NCBI GenBank assembly: GCA_001414345.1
Contig: LLCB01000099.1
Coordinates: forward strand, 120,267 to 184,266
Length of the DNA stretch: 64,000 nt
Origin: Hymenoscyphus infarciens
Lineage: Eukaryota > Ascomycota > Leotiomycetes > Helotiales > Helotiaceae
Direction of reading: 5' to 3'
Shown here: in pieces, positions 59,401-64,000 of the stretch
Layout: each line of letters begins with the position of its first letter
Position numbering within the stretch: position 1 is the stretch's first letter
The notes under the pieces: model-generated
Told to the model about the DNA's origin: nothing
Database searches by the model: none
The model's input: only the letters and a program-made list of their open reading frames with translations
Program-made: the position numbers and the translations under genes

Positions 59401-62400
59401 TTAATTAATCTAATTAATTAAAAGAGAGTATTAATTTAAGATATAGAAGTATAGAGACGATTTACTAAACTTATTATAAAGTAATAATATTTTTCTTTTT
59501 AAATAGCTTTTAAAATTCTACTATTCTATCTCTTAATTCTCTAATAATATCTATATATATTATTTATAATACTAAGTTCTTTTTATACTTTAAATACTAT
59601 ATAAGTGTTTTAGATAGTATTTATATTCTAGTAATTCTACTCTATAAAAAGAGATTACTTTTTAGAGATTAGTTATATAGTCTTAGCTAGAATATACTTA
59701 CTATATATACTTTTAATATATAGTTCTCTTATATATACTCTAGATAGAAGAGAAGTATTTTGAATTCTATTTTATAGATTTATATTATATACTCTAAAGT
59801 ATTTAAAATATCTAAGAGTAAATTTATTCTTAGAGACGATAGATTTAGTAGTTTCTTAGAGTATTTAGTACTATAATTTAGTATATACTACTATTTAAAA
59901 GAGTAGTAATAAGTAATAGTAAATAAAAGGATAATATAGAATAAGAAAAAGCTATTTAATCTATAGTATATAGAATTATATAATATACTAGAGTATATAT
60001 TTAGAGTATTAAAGAAGAAGTTTAAAATACTTAAAGTTTTATAGACTTTTAAAATATAAGCTTAAGCTTGAATTATACTATCTTTATTTATATTCTATAA
60101 GATTTTAAATCCTTATATAAAAGCTAGTTATTTTAAAGATATTAACTCTAAGTTTTATAAGTATAATAAATAAAGAGAATATACTTATATTAATAAAATA
60201 AACTATTATACTAATTCTTTTAATAGAAAACTTAGTAATAAAGAGAGAAATTAAATAGCTAGTAAAAAATTAAATAATTATCTCTAAAGAAGAGATAGAA
60301 GATAGATATCTACTTATTTAGTATATACTTTTTATTTTCCTTAGTATTAAGAAAGTTAAACTAATAAAGAAAGAATTTTATTAGTTTTAAAAATTAAGAA
60401 AATTATAAATATTATTTAGAATAAGATATTTTTCTTACTACTAGAAAGCTACTAGCTAGCTTAATTTTTAAAGTTATTATATATATTTATAAGTAGTATT
60501 ATTAAAAAACGCTTCTAGAATTTATAAAATAGGTTTTATAAACTTCACTTAATTAATATTCTAAATACTAAGATATATCTAAACTAAGTTTTAAAATAAT
60601 ATTTAATTATTATAAGTAAAGTTTATTATAAATAAGATATCTATACTAAACTAGTACTAAGATACTATTAAATAGTTTCTAAATTACTAGAAATAAATTT
60701 TAAAAGCTTTAGATAAATAAAGTCTTTTAAAGAATATTTCTCTCTATTTCTTTTTACTAACTACTAGATTTACTTCTTATATATTTAAATATTACTCTTA
60801 ATAAAAAGATACTTTATAATAAGCTTATAATTTCTTATTAATCTTATTACTAGAATTATCTCTTATATACTTAAGTACTTACTTATAAAGTAATTAATTA
60901 ACTTTCTTTTTAGAAAGCTTATCTAGGTTATTTATTAAAGTAGCTATTTATTATAGAAAAGAGATATTATATAACTCTTTTCTCTCTATATATAGTAGTG
61001 TTTTTACTTTCTAAATTCGAGCTTCTTAGAGCGTTTTCTACTCTTAAAAATACGTAATACTATTTTTATAATACTCTTACTTATATCTACTATCTCTTTA
61101 GCTCTATAGACCTTTTTTCTCTCTCTTACTTTTAATTACTTAGCTTTAATACTAGAGTCTCTTTTTTAGCCTTTTCTTTAGCTTTCTTTTTCGCTTTCCT
61201 ATTCTTTCTTTTCTTCTTTTTATAACTTATATACTCTCTTCTATTATATATATAATTTACTTAATTAAGCTTAATTTAAGCTTAAATCTTCTCTCTAGTA
61301 TCTGTAGTAATAATCTCTCTATAGTTCTTAATATATATAAATAAAGAATTAATAGAGAGTCTTATTTTCTTAAGAATAGAAAGATCTTATTTATTTATAT
61401 TAGTAGTATCTAGCTTCTTAAAACTATTAGATTTTATTAGAATTATTAAAATCGTTAGAACTAGATATCTCTAAGTTATTAGAGTTATTCTTTTAGCTTA
61501 ATATATAATTATACTTACTAGTAGCTAATTAATTAGTAGAAAGCTTTTTTCTTCTACTTTCTTATTTAAAAGTATTTCTAGAGAGATATAGTAGTATTAA
61601 ATTACTTAATTAGAAAAGACTTACTTTAAGAAAAGATTTCTAACTATACTTTTAAGTATTAACTACTTCTAAATCTAAAATCTAGCTAAATCTTAAGAAG
61701 TAAATTATTATATATACTTATCTATACTTCTCTTTTAAGATACTATATTTAGATTAATATATATAATTCTTTTTAGATAGAGTATTAGTCTAAACTATAA
61801 AGATAATAAATATAGAAAATATAAACGTACTATTACTAATTTTTATACTCTCTTTTTAATATCTTATAAATTCAAGAAGAGTAAAGACTTTATTATTAGA
61901 CTAAGAATAATTTTTCCTACTTTATAACTAGCTAGAAGAAGATAGATCTTAAGTATTTTATATAGATTAAGCTAATAGTAGTAGTTAAGTATTATTTAGT
62001 AATTTAGAAAAATTTAAAAGTATTATAAGTTAAGTCTTCTTTTTAGCCTTTTTATTAGGCTTTTAAGTAGATATATTAAAAGAATCTATTAGCTAAAAGT
62101 AAGAGAGAAAAAAGAGGGATTTATTAATCTATATAAGATAATATAATACTAAATAGCTCTAGTAGTAGTAGAACGATTAATTAGTAAAATAACTAAAATC
62201 TACGAATATTAATTATTAATATAGCTATAGAATATATACTAATATATATTACTTAATATATTAAGAAATAATTAATAATATATATTAACTTATATACGAT
62301 TACTATTTAGAATATCTCGTTAAATATCTATATCTATATTTAAATAAGTTATAGAAGCTAAATAAGCTCTTTAATAGTAATAGAATATTTATAAGATTAT

Positions 62401-62413
62401 TATAATATATATT

Positions 62414-62650
62414 ATATACTAAAGCGTTTAACTCGTATATTTTTTAAGCTAGAGTCTTTAGTAAAATAATCTAATATTTATATAAAAGATTATCTCTAAT
62501 AAGAAAAGATTATTATTCTATTATCGCTAAAACTATAATAATTAGAATATATTCAAGTATATATTTTCTTATCTACTTATACTAGTATATATTACTAATA
62601 TTCTAATATAAAATACTAGGTCTAAGATATTTAATATATAAGCTAAAGAA
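62414..62650. mobile_element. Second, degraded copy of the 214-bp inverted-repeat element
   Basis: It aligns with 47836-48049 over its length. Shared blocks are AATAATCTAATATTTATATA, AAAGATTAT, AATTAGAATATAT, TTTTCTTATCTA, AATACTAG and TCTAAGATATT. The left terminus reads AAAGCGTTTAACTCGTATAT. The right terminus has lost most of the inverted repeat. Confidence 0.5.
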
Positions 62651-63480
62651 ATATATAGTAGACTACTTTTAAAAGATCTCTATATATTTAATAGACTTTT
62701 TATAATTATTCTAGTATAAGAAAAACACGGTCTACTATAATTAAATATTATTAAAAAAGTAATAATAATCGATAAATCTTAGGCTTTTATTACTAGTATT
62801 TTATAATACTAAGAATATATTATAAAGCTTATAGTTTCTCTTTAAAAATCAGTTTTATTATATTAAAAAGTTATTATAGAAAATATAGTAGACTTAGAGC
62901 CTATTTAGATCGTATAAATTCTTTAAATATATATATAAATATCTAACGAGATATTTTAATTAGTAACCTCGTATAAGTTAGTATATATCTCTGTTTATTT
63001 CTATATATATTTATAGATTATTTAGCTTATAGTGTATATATTAGTATATATTCTAGTATATATTCTTAGTAGGTAGTACTAAGTACTAAGTATTAGTATT
63101 AGATAGTATAGATAAATAATATATATAAACTTTTGAAGTTTTATATCTCTAGAGATCTAAATCTTTTTTTAATAGTATATGTTCTATTTATATATATACT
63201 AAGATATACGAGGTTAAGCGAAGGATTTATATCACTTTTAAATATATATATTAAATACTAGTATATATATAGAATTAGTATATATATAAATATATATTAC
63301 TTTATGATTTTTAGTAGTATATATTCTAGATATATACGAGCTAAACAGGCTCTTAAAATAAGATATATAATCTCTAAAAGTTATAAGAAAAATAAAAAAA
63401 AAGAATTTACTAGTAAAATTATATAACTTTATTTTTTATTTTTAGAAAAGACTAATACTAAGTATTTAATTAATTCTAGA

Positions 63481-63585
63481 GACGGATTAACAGTTTTCAG
63501 ATATAGGACCGTAGTCTGAAACCTGGCGTTGCTAAGCTCGCTAGGCCTAATTAGTAAATCACGTGCTTACTCTATTAAAAAAAAA
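63481..63585. other. Unmutated, non-AT-rich patch inside the RIP block
   Basis: About 100 bp of ordinary composition (contains GGACCGTAGTCTGAAACCTG, GCGTTGCTAAGCTCGCTAGG and AAATCACGTGC) embedded in strongly TA-rich sequence. It retains several CpA/TpG sites, unlike its surroundings. It has no coding potential. Its nature is unknown; it may be an unaffected segment such as a repeat end, or unique sequence between two elements. Confidence 0.4.
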
Positions 63586-64000
63586 GTATAGATAGCTTTA
63601 AATTAATAATATACTTTTTTAAAGTATCTAAGTATACTTTTAACTATAACTATAGTTATAAACTATCTATTTCTTATCTCTAAAAAGCTTTAAATTAATT
63701 AATCTATCTTTTATATTTATCTTTATAAATATTAAAGTTATATAAAACTAGAAATAAGATAAATTATACTCTTAGAGTTTCTAATAAGTTTATCTTTTAT
63801 TCTATACTATTTACTTCTCTATACTACTCTTCTAAAAGCTTTAAAATACTCTAATAATATATACTAATTACTTTTTAATATATAGAATTTAATTATAAGT
63901 CTAATATATTTATTAGAATAGAAAGTACTTTATAAATAACCTTTCTACTACTAATAATCTAGATTCTACTAAGTACTTTTAGTATATACTCTAGATAGTC

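Larger units (their letters stand above)
46960..64000. repeat. AT-rich, RIP-degraded transposon block (continues past window)
   Basis: 17 kb of TpA-rich sequence with stops in all frames, running to the window end. Recognisable parts are a 214-bp inverted-repeat element (47836-48049) and its second copy (62414-62650), TATAATAG-ended elements, a Tad-like LINE (52353-58089), and a Ty3/Gypsy pol relic (58620-59400). The stretches 48500-50400 and 50720-52330 contain decayed coding-like frames that I cannot assign. The rest of 59400-64000 is degraded beyond recognition, except for a small non-AT-rich patch at 63481-63585. Confidence 0.88.

Overview
The window comes from a filamentous ascomycete (Pezizomycotina). 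Evidence seen: many short introns of about 48-130 bp with GTANGT/GTGAGT donors and YAG acceptors; an intron-containing histone H4; a typical filamentous-fungal gene set (Nup82, Rco1, Sfh1/Snf5, CBP20, mL60/Mrpl31); and gene islands of ordinary composition separated by very AT-rich, TpA-rich blocks. In those blocks relic transposon reading frames carry TAG/TAA where Trp, Gln or other codons are expected. That is the signature of repeat-induced point mutation (RIP). A member of the Leotiomycetes/Helotiales seems plausible, but that is only an inference.

Layout. (1) 1-1490: AT-rich RIP block. (2) 1.9-18.4 kb, gene island: a nine-exon Na+/K+-ATPase-like P-type ATPase (-), histone H4 (+), TRAPP subunit Trs20/sedlin (-), mitochondrial ribosomal protein mL60/Mrpl31 (+), nuclear cap-binding protein CBP20 (-), nucleoporin Nup82 (+) and an unidentified two-exon gene (+). 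Two base pairs after that gene's stop begins the 8-bp target duplication of a 775-bp hAT-type element (18411-19185). (3) 19.2-22.9 kb: gene-poor island with a short AT-rich insertion and a probable intron-containing tRNA. (4) 23.1-30.6 kb: RIP block holding a Tc1/mariner transposase relic, a large inverted duplication, several copies of a TATAATAG-ended element, and a 557-bp hAT-type element with an intact 8-bp target duplication. (5) 30.8-35.5 kb: transition zone with damaged genes: a DUF6594 pseudogene, a Clr5-domain gene with a stop at codon 10, an orphan coding exon pair, and a small unidentified gene. (6) 36.0-46.0 kb, second gene island: Sfh1/Snf5 (-) and a PA2G4/EBP1-like protein (+) sharing a 445-bp divergent promoter, then the double-PHD protein Rco1 (+). 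(7) 46.96-64.0 kb: long RIP block with a 5.7-kb Tad-like LINE bounded by a 16-bp target duplication, a minus-strand Ty3/Gypsy pol relic, and further small inverted-repeat elements.

The intact genes are housekeeping genes and form no pathway together. Several concern chromatin and nuclear function (H4, Sfh1/Snf5, Rco1, Nup82, CBP20). I found no clearly new biological system. The most informative signals are the nested, datable transposon structure, the lightly damaged genes at the edges of RIP blocks (point stops with splice sites intact), a family of short inverted-repeat elements in the gene islands, and an ATPase lacking one of the cation-site aspartates of the animal Na+/K+-ATPase.
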